Shown: positions 19,452 through 28,633, counted from the stretch's first letter. The stretch is DNA of 64,000 nucleotides from Spirosoma spitsbergense DSM 19989 (GCF_000374085.1 NZ_KB893559.1:112984-176983); one strand, 5' to 3'. A program made the numbers and translations. Notes: generated from the letters alone by a model not told the origin.

Positions 19452-20732
19452 CTATTTACCACCAACAACAACTTCATCCAGGCTACCAGTTTTCAGGTAT
19501 CGATTAGCCATTTCCATGATGTCGGCAGACGAAATAGCCCGAATTTTCTGAATGTACGTAGTCAAAAAATCGGCGGGCAACTGATCCAGTAAAATCACTT
19601 TATATCGGTCAGCGATTTCGAAGGGTGTGTTGAGGGCACCTACAAACTCTCCTGCCATGTAGTTTTTCACGGTTTCTAGTTCATCTTCCAATACAGGAAC
19701 CGTTTGCAGGATGCGAATCTCCTTCTGGATCTCATCCAGCGTTTGCTGTGTATTTTCTTTGTTTACATCCGTTCCAATCAGAAAATATCCATCCTGCCGA
19801 AACGAAGGCATATTCGATGAAATGCCATAGGTAAAGCCTTTTTCTTCGCGGATGTTCTTCATCAGGCGCGAGCCAAAGTACCCCCCGAATATTTCATTCA
19901 TGACCAGCATCTTGAAATAATCAGGATGGGAACGGGTAAAAAGCCGACGGCCCAGGCGTATGGATGACTGGCTGCTATCCGGCTTTTCGGCAAGGGTAAT
20001 GGCATTATTTTCTGTTACTATGGGGGCAGAGTAGCCGGGTAAGGTATCCGTTCTGACGGGTAATTGGCCCAGCACTCGGTTGATCAGTAAGACATCATTT
20101 TCTGTCGCATGCCCGGCCAGGATGAGCTGAAAAGGCCGGTTTCGGATAACCCGTTCGTAAAATTCGACGACATTGGCCTGCGTAAGCTGCTCTATGGCTT
20201 CGGGTTTCTGACTGCGGCCATACGGGTGTTCACGACCAAATAGTTTTTCTCGAAACAGTACACCAGCCAGATACGCGTTCTTTTCGTAATTAACCCGCAG
20301 ATTTTGCAGGGTAATATTCCGAAGGTCGTCCAGCTCTTTTTCGGGGAAGGTGGGTTCGTTCAGAAGTTCCTGTATCAGGGGCAGAACATCGGGCAGAAAC
20401 TTAGTCAGGCAATAAATGACAAGGCTGGCCCGGTCTGGCCCGCTGTTCAATTCAATAAATGCCCCGTACCGGTCTATGTATTCACTTATCTGGGCCGATG
20501 AATGGGATGCTGTTCCCTCTACCAGCATTTTCATGGCGAAGAAGGCGCTTCCCGGTACGTACTCATGCCAGGTTCCGGCATCGAAAACGCACTCCAGACG
20601 CAGCACTGGCTGTTGCGCTACCCTGATCATGTGCAGTGGGATACCGTTATCCAGGCGGTTCGACTCTACGAGGGGTAGCTGTATTTCGTGGATGGCCTGA
20701 AACGCTGGCGGCTGAGTTCTATTGAGGTTCAT
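19452..20732 (-). CDS. M16 peptidase-like protein lacking the HXXEH zinc motif (non-catalytic subunit type)
   Basis: 426 residues from the ATG at 20732 (MNLNRTQPPAF). The M16 two-lobe architecture is visible: N-terminal lobe with LDNGIPLHMI and VFDAGTWHE, and C-terminal lobe with SIRLGRRLF, NEIFGGYFGSRLMKNIREEK and GFTYGISS, the conserved substrate-binding block. At the position of the zinc motif (usually HFLEHM) the sequence reads AFFAMKMLVEGT, so both zinc His and the catalytic Glu are absent. In bacteria such subunits pair with a catalytic M16 partner, often adjacent, but none is in this window. No signal peptide is evident. Confidence 0.88.
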   Translation of the reverse strand: MNLNRTQPPAFQAIHEIQLPLVESNRLDNGIPLHMIRVAQQPVLRLECVFDAGTWHEYVPGSAFFAMKMLVEGTASHSSAQISEYIDRYGAFIELNSGPDRASLVIYCLTKFLPDVLPLIQELLNEPTFPEKELDDLRNITLQNLRVNYEKNAYLAGVLFREKLFGREHPYGRSQKPEAIEQLTQANVVEFYERVIRNRPFQLILAGHATENDVLLINRVLGQLPVRTDTLPGYSAPIVTENNAITLAEKPDSSQSSIRLGRRLFTRSHPDYFKMLVMNEIFGGYFGSRLMKNIREEKGFTYGISSNMPSFRQDGYFLIGTDVNKENTQQTLDEIQKEIRILQTVPVLEDELETVKNYMAGEFVGALNTPFEIADRYKVILLDQLPADFLTTYIQKIRAISSADIMEMANRYLKTGSLDEVVVGGK

Positions 20733-20741
20733 ATAAGCGAA

Positions 20742-20804
20742 AGAGTGAGCGAGTGCAGGCACGAATGAACCGAATGGTTTTTCGTACCTGCACTCGCTCA
20801 CTCT
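20742..20804. repeat. Large inverted repeat between porV and the M16 gene
   Basis: An 18-bp perfect inverted repeat: AGAGTGAGCGAGTGCAGG at 20742-20759 and its complement at 20787-20804, loop 27 bases. The arm itself repeats the word GAGTGAGC/GAGTGC. It fills the gap between porV (stop 20815) and the M16 start (20732). No T tract follows, so it is not a typical rho-independent terminator. Confidence 0.85.
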
Positions 20805-20814
20805 CTGGTATTAA

Positions 20815-21996
20815 TTAAAAATCGTCGTTTGTCAATTCATCATCTCCACCAACCCGGTTGGCGCCGGTCAGGTTCAGCAGCAACGAGATACGAAACGTAT
20901 CCGCCAGTGGATTACCCTGCTTTACCGGAATCAGGTACGAGAAATCGACCCCGAACCGTTGCTGAAGCCGCAACCCTATACCGGCAGTCACATATTTGCG
21001 ACCTCCTTTTTCATTCGACTCGTTGAAGTAACCAACGCGGGCCGCAAATTGGTCGTTGTACCAGTATTCAACGCCCGATGAGATGGTAATTTCTTTCAGC
21101 TCTTCACTAAAGCCCCCGGGCGCATCGGCAAACGAACCAAAGACCGAACTGAAGTAATCTTTGTTGGCATTCAGGTTAACGCCATTAACAATATTAGGCG
21201 TTGGCACCATCAGTTTGTTGGCATCTACCACAAAATTGAACTTGTTGTATTGATCGGAGAAGATGGTAAGCCGGGTTCCAAGACGAAGATTCGTAGGAAT
21301 GAAGTAACTCTGGGTACCGCCGTAATTAATACGACCACCGAGGTTTGAGATCATACCACCAAAAGCCCAGCCAATTCCTTTCCCCGTAGCATTGTCACGG
21401 GATTCGTTTTGGTAATAGGCACTAATGTCGGCTGCTGCCGTAGCCCCTGGCTTCAGGCCCGGATTGCTGCTACCGGCCGCCAGATTGGAGTTCAGGTATT
21501 TAAGATCGACAGCCAGAGAGAAGTTTTGCGAAAGCTTTTGGGCAAACGAAGCCGTAATGGCGTATTCACGGGAATTGAACGTACCGGCGGCAACGCCCGT
21601 TGCCGTCGTAAAATCAACCGTTCCCAGATCGAAGTATAGCAGTGAACCCGCTATAACCGAATTCTTACCCACTTTCGAGTAACCACTCAGGTAGGTGTAG
21701 TACATATCGCCAATCAGGTTGCGTAACCAGGGCGTGTACGACAGTGAAGCACCTTTGTCCTGCTTGGCAAAGACAAGCTTCGATGGGTTCCAGTAAACGG
21801 CATTCGCATCAGGGTCGCCCAACGCCACCCCCGCATCCCCTAACGCTCCTGAGCGGGCATCGGGCGTGAAATTCAAAAAAGGCACCGATGATGTGGGAAT
21901 ATTTAGCGGTGTGCCGTTAAGCGTGGTTTGGGCCGATACTGCAAGGGGGAGGAAGGTGCAAACGCCCAGAAGAACACGAAGAAAATGGTGCTTCAT
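20815..21996 (-). CDS. porV: Type IX secretion outer-membrane protein PorV (LptO/Lpt-like barrel)
   Basis: PorV is a FadL-like 14-strand outer-membrane barrel that shuttles T9SS cargo from the translocon to the PorU sortase. 393 residues from the ATG at 21996 (MKHHFLRVLLGVCTFLPLAVSAQ, signal peptide about 23 residues). The hallmark N-terminal block is present: FLNFTPDARSGALGDAGVAL followed by DANAVYWNPSKL. WLRNLIGDMYYTYLSGYSK and GVEYWYNDQFAARVGYF are typical barrel strands. It lies directly downstream of porU but has its own -7 box and a possible terminator between. The two secreted subtilases with sorting domains in this window are plausible clients. Confidence 0.93.
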   Translation of the reverse strand: MKHHFLRVLLGVCTFLPLAVSAQTTLNGTPLNIPTSSVPFLNFTPDARSGALGDAGVALGDPDANAVYWNPSKLVFAKQDKGASLSYTPWLRNLIGDMYYTYLSGYSKVGKNSVIAGSLLYFDLGTVDFTTATGVAAGTFNSREYAITASFAQKLSQNFSLAVDLKYLNSNLAAGSSNPGLKPGATAAADISAYYQNESRDNATGKGIGWAFGGMISNLGGRINYGGTQSYFIPTNLRLGTRLTIFSDQYNKFNFVVDANKLMVPTPNIVNGVNLNANKDYFSSVFGSFADAPGGFSEELKEITISSGVEYWYNDQFAARVGYFNESNEKGGRKYVTAGIGLRLQQRFGVDFSYLIPVKQGNPLADTFRISLLLNLTGANRVGGDDELTNDDF

Positions 21997-22056
21997 ACAA
22001 TAAGTGTTGGTCAACAACAGCGGTTAATTATGGTGAGTATGGCCGTGCTGTGCGGC

Positions 22057-22064
22057 CAAAATTA
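22057..22064 (-). promoter_or_regulatory. Putative porV -7 promoter box
   Basis: The minus strand reads TAATTTTG, a full match to the Bacteroidota TAnnTTTG -7 consensus, about 60 bases before the porV start. No clear TTTG -33 element was found at the right distance. Confidence 0.45.
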
Positions 22065-22084
22065 CAAGTAAACGTTGGATTAGA

Positions 22085-22106
22085 AAAAACGCGACCGTTT
22101 TAAGTC
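22085..22106 (-). terminator. Weak terminator candidate after porU
   Basis: On the minus strand, just after the porU stop, GCGAC and GTCGC can pair (5 bp, 8-base loop) and are followed by GTTTTTT. The stem is short, so partial read-through into porV is possible. Confidence 0.4.
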
Positions 22107-22114
22107 GCTTTAAT

Positions 22115-25100
22115 TTACTTTGTTAATACAATTCGTCCGGTGCCGGTAGCCACTGACCCATCCACTGCCGACCGAATGTCGATCCGAACGATGTACAGGC
22201 CATTCGCCAATGGCTGCCCTCCCTCCGTCAGACCGTTCCATTCGCCAACGGTTACGGTCGATTCACAATTAATGCACTGCCCCGTTTGCTGGTTGAGCAA
22301 CCGGCTGTTCAGGTCGTAAACACCCACTGTCCAGTCAAGCGGTTCGCCCGAACGGTTGAGTTCGACCGTCAGTGCGGTTTGAGTTACAACCGGGTTTGGA
22401 CTGGCTTTGAGTGCCCGTAATGCTAACCCCGGCCGCTCAGAAACTACTATGGTCAACGTGCCCTCAGTTGAATTATTGTTGATATCCCAGGCTTTGACCC
22501 GAATCGTATACGTACCCGGAAGCACTTGTCTAAACCGGTACTGTACCACCCCCTGCCGACCGCTGGAGCCGCTTGCCACGTAATACTCATTGAGTATGAC
22601 TACCGGCAGATTACCCAACCGGGCGATCAGCTCATGGCCTATGCCAGACCGCGCAATATTGATACCCTGATTATCAGACAAATCAATACGCAGCGTTACA
22701 TCAGGCCCGGAAACCTGCACGATACCTTTATTAACAGTACCACCAACAATGGAAAGGGCCACTGCGGGCGGCTCGGTGTCAATACTGTCAGCAAAAACAC
22801 TACCACCTATTCGTAAGCTATCATCGCTCCCTGTTGCATCCTGCAAACTATCTGCCCGCACAGCATATAAATACAATTTCCCTTTACCTACGGTGTAATC
22901 AATATCTTTGGGCATGGTGAAGCGGGCTGTAAACCGGCCCTGCTGTACCGCTACCTGACCCGTAAAAATCGGGTTACGAAACGCCTGGTAGGTCATTTTA
23001 GGGCTTGCGGCATCGAGGCCAAGTGTTGTGTGGTTTGTTGCTTTGTCGTACAATGACAGTTGCGCCGTTCCCGTAAAATCAGTGAGCCGCTGGCCTTGCT
23101 GCCGAATTTCCCCTTTCAATTCAACTGTTTGCAGGGCATGTAACGTGTCGAGCGTATTGGACGTTATCGTTCTGCCGTTTACCTGCGTCAGGATGGCCTG
23201 GGCCTTTGGGTAAGCCAGCCGCAGAGAAGGGTCGCCCAACAGGGCAAAATTTCGATTGACGGGTCCGCTCAAACTATTGTTTTTTGTGGCTTGCATTACC
23301 TCACCCAGGCGAGGCATCTGGCCATTTATCGGGGTGAAAACGGCGTTATAAAATGCCTGATTCAGGAGCAGGTTGGTATTGGCATATACGGGGCGCGTTG
23401 TGGTGAGCAGGCCAATACCGCCCCCCGTTCGGCTCAACAACGTTAGTTCGGCCCCGGAAATAACGCTAGGGTCATCATATCGCCCAAACTGGCAGGTGGC
23501 CGTCACGAACAGCGGTAAGCGCGCATTTTTCCAGGAGAGTATATCCTGAAGCGTCACTACCTGCTCGTCGGCCAATCCTATTATTCCCCCGTGACCACTG
23601 TAATTGATAATTAATCGCCCATCGGCCACCGCCTGATTGATGAGTTGATTGATAACCGGTGCTTTTTGTCCATTGGCCGTATTCTCCTGCGGATAGTCGT
23701 CCAGAAAAATGCGCTCAGGCCGATAAGCAGGCGCTGTTTTCTCCACGAGTTTGGCCATTTGGTCGGCATCCTGCTGATGAATGTTATAATCACCATCATC
23801 AGCCACCAGCATCACCCGCGTTTGCCAGTCACCGGTAATCGACGCATCCGAACTGTACCGGATAAGTTTATCGACCATCGTTCGGGCCTCGTCGGTTGAT
23901 TTTACCGGCAATCGCCCTACGCCAATATCCAGTTGGTAATCGCCCAGGTTATTTTCCGGCCACTCGCCCTCATCGGTATCCATGAAGCCAAAATAATCGT
24001 CGGATGAGTAACTCAGAACCGGATGCAGTGATTCACGACTTTCGTATACCGGAACCATGTTGTCCAGCTGCGTAGCGTTGACTTGTCCTGACAGGTTTCG
24101 ATAATCGTATGTAGCGTCGCCAAATAGCAGCAGATAGCGCAGTTTATCGGGCTGTTTCTGGTAAAAATACCGGGCCATATCCCGAATGGCGGTTGGGTCG
24201 GGCTGGCCCGATCCAAACTCATTATAGACTTGCTGTGTGGTAACGACTAAAACAGTAAGCTGGTCGTTATCGCGCCGAAATTTAGCCAGTCGTTCGGCCT
24301 GATCCCGCCAGGCAGCGGGCGTAACAAGTATAAGGTTGGGTGTTTGCTGACTATGTAAATCCTGATTCAAAACGTTTACCAAAGATACCGGCGACAACGT
24401 CTGCGAATCTGTGAATAAAAAATAATCGCCGGATTGGGCAGAAGCCCAGGCAGCTTCCTGTGCCGACGATAGTGTATAGGCCTGCGCCACTGGTTTGAGC
24501 GGATCAGTGACATTCCAGACGCGCAAACTGGTAGTGGCCTGCTTCACTGAGTATTGTCCTTTTGCCAGCCTGCGCATCCAAACAGGCTTGTCGTACTGGC
24601 GAAGTTCGCGCTGCGTTTGCACAGCCAGGTAATTCAAATACCCCTGGGCCGAATACAATCCGTTCTTCCGAAATGTAACCGCCACCCGAAGGAGATTGTC
24701 GCCGGTGGTTAGTTTAGCCAGAAAAGTATCCGTTCGGGCTACGCCCTGATAGTCGTATTCGTACCCGGAAATAGGGTAAACAGGCATAACACCAACCGGC
24801 TGATCATTGATCTGCACACGAAATTGTGTTGATACGGTAGCGCCCGCCACCACCGAAGCGGTTAGCCGTACCGCGCTGTTCGGCAAGGCCCCCGGCACAT
24901 CGAACGGAACAACCTTCGTAGTATCAGTCGTCAAATATTCCCCAAACCATTCCCGCCCGGAATGTACCGATGGAATCTTCGTAAGTTCCTGTTCATGAAA
25001 CTGATAATCATCGAATACGGTAATTGCCGGAGTATTGGCCAATGAGCCAGCCGGACGGTCGATCAGGCGAAAACCGGGCGAGCTCCCAATGGTCAGAAAA

Positions 25101-25567
25101 TAAAAAGTAGTATCAGAATAGGGGTTGATCTGGTGCGTAAAGCGTCGGGTTATTGAGTCGTAGCGAACAGCGCGGGGGCTTTGACCAAAGAACAGAATCG
25201 CATCGTCGGCATCGAATCGCCCGTCGGCTTCTCCCACTACCTGAATCGCATTTTCGGTTAAGTCATTGGGCCGGGGAATATCATTAGGCTGGGGCAACAC
25301 GGCACCACCATTTCCGTAAAGTCGTAGTCGTTTTGGATCAGCGGTGGCAAAACCGGGATTCAATCGTATCAACTGAGCCTGACTGAGTCGGTACACGCCT
25401 GACTCCGTAACACCAATTTTCACCCACGTCCCCTGCGCCAGTACCGACTGAGCCTGAGAATAATGAATAGACAGTGAATAATGAATAATGACCAAAAACA
25501 GTCCCTTTAACCATCCTTTGGAGAGGGTAACAAGACCATTATTAAGTATCCACTGTATAGTATGCAT
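22115..25567 (-). CDS. porU: Type IX secretion system sortase PorU (C25 gingipain-like)
   Basis: Cell-surface cysteine transpeptidase that removes T9SS sorting domains and attaches cargo to the surface. 1150 residues. The C25 catalytic dyad is clear: His659 in INYSGHGG and Cys692 in LFVTATCQFGRYDDP; LLLFGDATYDYR and YSSDDYFGFMD are other family blocks. An N-terminal beta prodomain spans about residues 45-400. The C-terminus has Ig-like strands and a sorting-domain-like tail (ASPNPVVTQTALTV). The start is drawn at ATG 25567; the signal-peptide hydrophobic core (about residues 22-40) is encoded by a short reiterated word, see findings. It begins 2 bases after the SprT-like stop, so the two are co-translated. 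Confidence 0.94.
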   Translation of the reverse strand: MHTIQWILNNGLVTLSKGWLKGLFLVIIHYSLSIHYSQAQSVLAQGTWVKIGVTESGVYRLSQAQLIRLNPGFATADPKRLRLYGNGGAVLPQPNDIPRPNDLTENAIQVVGEADGRFDADDAILFFGQSPRAVRYDSITRRFTHQINPYSDTTFYFLTIGSSPGFRLIDRPAGSLANTPAITVFDDYQFHEQELTKIPSVHSGREWFGEYLTTDTTKVVPFDVPGALPNSAVRLTASVVAGATVSTQFRVQINDQPVGVMPVYPISGYEYDYQGVARTDTFLAKLTTGDNLLRVAVTFRKNGLYSAQGYLNYLAVQTQRELRQYDKPVWMRRLAKGQYSVKQATTSLRVWNVTDPLKPVAQAYTLSSAQEAAWASAQSGDYFLFTDSQTLSPVSLVNVLNQDLHSQQTPNLILVTPAAWRDQAERLAKFRRDNDQLTVLVVTTQQVYNEFGSGQPDPTAIRDMARYFYQKQPDKLRYLLLFGDATYDYRNLSGQVNATQLDNMVPVYESRESLHPVLSYSSDDYFGFMDTDEGEWPENNLGDYQLDIGVGRLPVKSTDEARTMVDKLIRYSSDASITGDWQTRVMLVADDGDYNIHQQDADQMAKLVEKTAPAYRPERIFLDDYPQENTANGQKAPVINQLINQAVADGRLIINYSGHGGIIGLADEQVVTLQDILSWKNARLPLFVTATCQFGRYDDPSVISGAELTLLSRTGGGIGLLTTTRPVYANTNLLLNQAFYNAVFTPINGQMPRLGEVMQATKNNSLSGPVNRNFALLGDPSLRLAYPKAQAILTQVNGRTITSNTLDTLHALQTVELKGEIRQQGQRLTDFTGTAQLSLYDKATNHTTLGLDAASPKMTYQAFRNPIFTGQVAVQQGRFTARFTMPKDIDYTVGKGKLYLYAVRADSLQDATGSDDSLRIGGSVFADSIDTEPPAVALSIVGGTVNKGIVQVSGPDVTLRIDLSDNQGINIARSGIGHELIARLGNLPVVILNEYYVASGSSGRQGVVQYRFRQVLPGTYTIRVKAWDINNNSTEGTLTIVVSERPGLALRALKASPNPVVTQTALTVELNRSGEPLDWTVGVYDLNSRLLNQQTGQCINCESTVTVGEWNGLTEGGQPLANGLYIVRIDIRSAVDGSVATGTGRIVLTK

Positions 25568-25569
25568 TT

Positions 25570-26199
25570 TTACTGTTCATTAACATCTACCAGGGCGTGA
25601 GCCAGGATAGCGTATGACCTGCCCGTTACAGACTCCTTACAAACGATGCGGGTTCGGCGTAACGTACCCCGTACGTACATCTTTTGAGAAAGTTTGAATA
25701 TACTACCCTCCGGCAAATCGCGCAGTAGTCGTTTGTTGGCCGGTTGCTCTTCCGGCTTATCCCCGTCAAATTGCCTTATTGACAGCATAAGGCCCGGACA
25801 AGCGTATGTTGTAGCCGCGGGTCGGTTCAAGTACTGCCGAAGCGGGGTCAGGATAATAGCGGGAAACACTGTTTCGGTAAGCAACGGTTGCATGAGCCGT
25901 TGAAAAGCCAGTTGCCAGGCTTTACCGTGGGGTTTCAGTGGACTGTTTTTCCGTTGCATACCGTACTGAGCATACACGTCGGCATGGGCCACTTCGTGTA
26001 TATACGTTATCAAAAAAGCATACGGATTCAGATTGGCATTGACGGTAATTTTGGTTTGCCTGTTCGGCAGCACCCGGAAGTCACCAAGGCGGGTTCGGCG
26101 CGGTTTCGCAATGTGTAACTGGAAACCGTAATATTGCCAGAGGTGCTGGCAATAATCAACTGCCTTTGAAGGGAGATGGGTGAGGAATGCGTTTGTCAA
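25570..26199 (-). CDS. SprT-like zinc metallopeptidase domain protein
   Basis: 209 residues starting at TTG 26199; a stop 24 bases upstream leaves no ATG, so TTG is the best start. The metal motif HEVAH lies in FLITYIHEVAHADVYAQYG (about residues 63-81). PHGKAWQLAFQRLM follows, matching the SprT arrangement of HGxxW after the HExxH helix. The C-terminal half has SprT-like beta strands without an obvious four-Cys zinc ribbon. Function in bacteria is poorly known; eukaryotic relatives (Spartan) degrade DNA-protein crosslinks. Translationally coupled to porU. Confidence 0.85.
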   Translation of the reverse strand: MTNAFLTHLPSKAVDYCQHLWQYYGFQLHIAKPRRTRLGDFRVLPNRQTKITVNANLNPYAFLITYIHEVAHADVYAQYGMQRKNSPLKPHGKAWQLAFQRLMQPLLTETVFPAIILTPLRQYLNRPAATTYACPGLMLSIRQFDGDKPEEQPANKRLLRDLPEGSIFKLSQKMYVRGTLRRTRIVCKESVTGRSYAILAHALVDVNEQ

Positions 26200-26212
26200 G
26201 GGCCTGAAAACA

Positions 26213-26240
26213 AAAAAGCCCTATAAAAATAAGGCTTTTT
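26213..26240. terminator. Terminator after the small Met-rich lipoprotein gene
   Basis: AAAAAGCC and GGCTTTTT (8-bp perfect stem) surround an AT-rich 11-base loop, giving a U tract on either strand. It separates the 62-residue lipoprotein gene from the SprT-like gene downstream on the minus strand. Confidence 0.75.
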
Positions 26241-26266
26241 CTTACATGTTGCAGGAAGACTACTGA

Positions 26267-26455
26267 TTACTTCACGCTATCTGTAGTCATCATGGTTGAT
26301 GAGTCAGCCATCATGGTTGCAGTATCGCCCATCATCGTGGTCGTGTCTGTCGACATGGTCGTTTCTGTGGTAGTCGTTTCTTCCGTTTTCTTGCTCTGGC
26401 AAGCTGCGAAGGTTAGCATGCTACCAACGAACAGGATCGATAATACTTTTTTCAT
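26267..26455 (-). CDS. Small Met/Thr-rich lipoprotein
   Basis: 62 residues, start ATG 26455. A lipoprotein signal peptide ends in the lipobox LTFAAC (Cys19). The mature 44 residues are almost entirely Thr, Met, Asp, Ser, Glu and Ala, with MM pairs at regular spacing (TMMGDTATMMADSSTMMTTD), a repeat period of about 7-8 residues. No family is recognised. Met pairs with acidic residues could bind copper or simply form a surface stalk; both are guesses. It has its own -7 box and terminator, so it is a single-gene unit. Confidence 0.8.
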   Translation of the reverse strand: MKKVLSILFVGSMLTFAACQSKKTEETTTTETTMSTDTTTMMGDTATMMADSSTMMTTDSVK

Positions 26456-26484
26456 ACTGTGAATTATTCTTTAGGTTTTGACAC

Positions 26485-26492
26485 CAAATATA
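26485..26492 (-). promoter_or_regulatory. Putative -7 box for the small lipoprotein gene
   Basis: The minus strand reads TATATTTG, a full TAnnTTTG match, about 30 bases upstream of the ATG. No exact TTTG was found near -33. Confidence 0.5.
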
Positions 26493-26595
26493 ACGTTTTC
26501 CTGACGAATGCAATAAAAATAGCCAATTTATCCATTCAAATGCTAATCATATAAATAAAATACCATTTGAAATATAATTAATCTGAGATGGATTA

Positions 26596-27105
26596 TTATA
26601 ATTGCTCCTGTTGTTCTCTGGATGAGCGGGAGCGAATTTTATCATAAACCCCTGTAGTGCGGAATGTCAGGAGCTTATGCCCAAAATAGTTGGCCAGGAA
26701 ACTGAAACCCATCCCGACCACGTGTGACCCTTTCTCACGCCAGAACTCAGATACTTTGGGGAAATACGGATTGGCAATCCATTCGAGTGTAGCCACAGCT
26801 ACACCTACCTGAATCCCCCAGGCTACCAGCGCAATGATAACAAACTTGACCATTTCGCGACCTGTATTACCCGTTTGCTGTGCCGAAAACGCAAATAGTT
26901 TGGTTGGCAGGAAGCTAACGACCGTAGCGGTCAGATACCCCAGAAGAACACTGGTTGAGTAATCGAAATAGCTACGATATAGAATCTGGCTGAAAAAATT
27001 AACGGAAGCACCAAGCAGAGCCGTTAAAAAAAACGAGAAAAAACTCTTATAGCTAGTTGATTTTGGCTGTTCGATGGCGTTCACGTTGACTGATTTACCG
27101 GACAA
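26596..27105 (-). CDS. GtrA family membrane protein
   Basis: 169 residues, four hydrophobic segments (about residues 22-42, 52-72, 88-108, 127-146) with the GtrA features FFLTALLGASVNF and GFSFLANYFGHKLLTF. GtrA proteins are thought to help flip lipid-linked sugars or to act with polysaccharide glycosyltransferases. No glycosyltransferase is adjacent here. The start is TTG at 27105; no ATG is available before an upstream stop, with GTG 27084 as alternative. A -7 box sits about 40 bases upstream, so it is transcribed separately from nuoN. Confidence 0.88.
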   Translation of the reverse strand: MSGKSVNVNAIEQPKSTSYKSFFSFFLTALLGASVNFFSQILYRSYFDYSTSVLLGYLTATVVSFLPTKLFAFSAQQTGNTGREMVKFVIIALVAWGIQVGVAVATLEWIANPYFPKVSEFWREKGSHVVGMGFSFLANYFGHKLLTFRTTGVYDKIRSRSSREQQEQL

Positions 27106-27145
27106 AGAGTAGACTATTTTACAGTGGTTAACTTCCTGGTAAATT

Positions 27146-27153
27146 CAAAAGTA
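27146..27153 (-). promoter_or_regulatory. Putative -7 box for the GtrA gene
   Basis: The minus strand reads TACTTTTG, a full TAnnTTTG match, about 40 bases upstream of the TTG start at 27105, which supports that start. Confidence 0.45.
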
Positions 27154-27229
27154 CAAACTTAACAGTAAACCTGTTTGTTCTCAGGAATCATAACTTAGGA
27201 TACGGAACAGGTCCGACCTTGCTCGTCAA

Positions 27230-28633
27230 TCAGAAAAGACCCTGTAGTAAACCCGGTGCAATACCCAGACCTATCGTAATAATAGTGGCCCCCAGCAGCA
27301 CATATTGATAGAAGGGTGCAACCTGAATAGTTTCCGTTGCCCCATCACGAAAGTACATGGCAATGATAACCCGGAAGTAATAATATATGCCAACCGCCGA
27401 CATCAATACAGCCACTACCAGTAGCCAGATTTGTCCCCGTTCAACAGCAGTTGAAAATATATAAAACTTACCCCAGAACCCGGCCGTCAGCGGAATACCT
27501 GCCAATGAAAGCATAGAAACGGCCATTGTAAATCCCAGAAGCGGATTTTTGCGGGCCAGGCCATTAAACGAATCAAAGTTTTCAGTAATCACACCTTCAC
27601 CGGTAATCGTTTGAGTACTTCGCTGCCTGGCAACCAGTAGTAAAACGCCAAATGCAGAAATAGTAGCAACGGAGTAAGCCAGTGAGTAAAAGACAATAGC
27701 CTGCTTTGTTTGCGCCCCCAGCGAGGCCAGCCCGATGAGCAGGTACCCGGCATGCGAAATGCTGGAATAAGCCATCATCCGTTTAAAGCTATTCTGATAC
27801 ACGGCGGTGATGTTGCCAACTACCAGCGTGAGGGCAGCGATGATAGCCAGTATGGTCCACCAGAAGCCGTAAACCCCTTCGAAGGAGACCGATAGCAACC
27901 GGAATAGCGCAGCAAAACCGGCCGTTTTAACCACCGTAGACATAAAGGCGGTGAAAATAGTGGGAGCTCCGTCGTACACATCGGGCGTCCAGAAATGGAA
28001 CGGAGCCGCCGACACTTTAAAGAGCAACCCAATCAGCAGCATCAGCAAGCCAACGTATAATAGCAGCGAAAGACCCTGTTGGTTAGCCGCATACGCCCCA
28101 ATACCGGCAATGGTGAAGGAACCCGTTGCACCATAAAGCAACGCTATACCAAACAGCATGATACCCGTAGCAAAGGCTCCCATGAGAAAATACTTGAGGG
28201 CTGCCTCATTGGACCGAAGGTTACGCTTATCACTACCGGTCAGTACGTACATGGCTACCGATAAAATTTCGACCCCCACAAAGAGCATGATCAGATTCTC
28301 GAAGCCAACCATCATAATGGCGCCTACCAGCGAGAAAAGCATGAGTGCGTAATATTCGGCAGGCTGCGCTTCATCCGTATCCATAAAACTACCCGACAAA
28401 GCCACCACCATAAATGCCGACCCCAGCATAATGGCCGTAAAAACCATGGACAGATTGTTGGTTCGCAGCATATCGTTGAAAAACAGATACGTTTTGTTCC
28501 AGTCGAGGAAGTTAACGGCCAGCGTGACGGCTAGAAATAGTAGCGTAGCCGGTAAGAGTACAGCTCTCGATTTGAGGAAGCCCAAGAAAAGGAGTACAAT
28601 ACCTAAAACCGACAATAGAACGATGGGAAGCAT
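27230..28633 (-). CDS. nuoN: NADH-quinone oxidoreductase subunit N
   Basis: Antiporter-like proton-pumping subunit of respiratory Complex I, last gene of the nuoKLMN group. 467 residues with about 14 hydrophobic helices. The conserved block FKVSAAPFHFWTPDVYDGAPT (about residues 205-225) contains the Lys/His channel residues, and MAYSSISHAGYLLIGLASLG is the second conserved helix. It follows nuoM on the same strand after 78 bases that contain a short inverted repeat. Confidence 0.96.
   Translation of the reverse strand: MLPIVLLSVLGIVLLFLGFLKSRAVLLPATLLFLAVTLAVNFLDWNKTYLFFNDMLRTNNLSMVFTAIMLGSAFMVVALSGSFMDTDEAQPAEYYALMLFSLVGAIMMVGFENLIMLFVGVEILSVAMYVLTGSDKRNLRSNEAALKYFLMGAFATGIMLFGIALLYGATGSFTIAGIGAYAANQQGLSLLLYVGLLMLLIGLLFKVSAAPFHFWTPDVYDGAPTIFTAFMSTVVKTAGFAALFRLLSVSFEGVYGFWWTILAIIAALTLVVGNITAVYQNSFKRMMAYSSISHAGYLLIGLASLGAQTKQAIVFYSLAYSVATISAFGVLLLVARQRSTQTITGEGVITENFDSFNGLARKNPLLGFTMAVSMLSLAGIPLTAGFWGKFYIFSTAVERGQIWLLVVAVLMSAVGIYYYFRVIIAMYFRDGATETIQVAPFYQYVLLGATIITIGLGIAPGLLQGLF

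Noticed and set aside
26267..26455. Short tandem-like repeats resembling a CRISPR or VNTR
   Set aside because: The repeats are codons of a small lipoprotein with period about 7-8 residues and no spacers.
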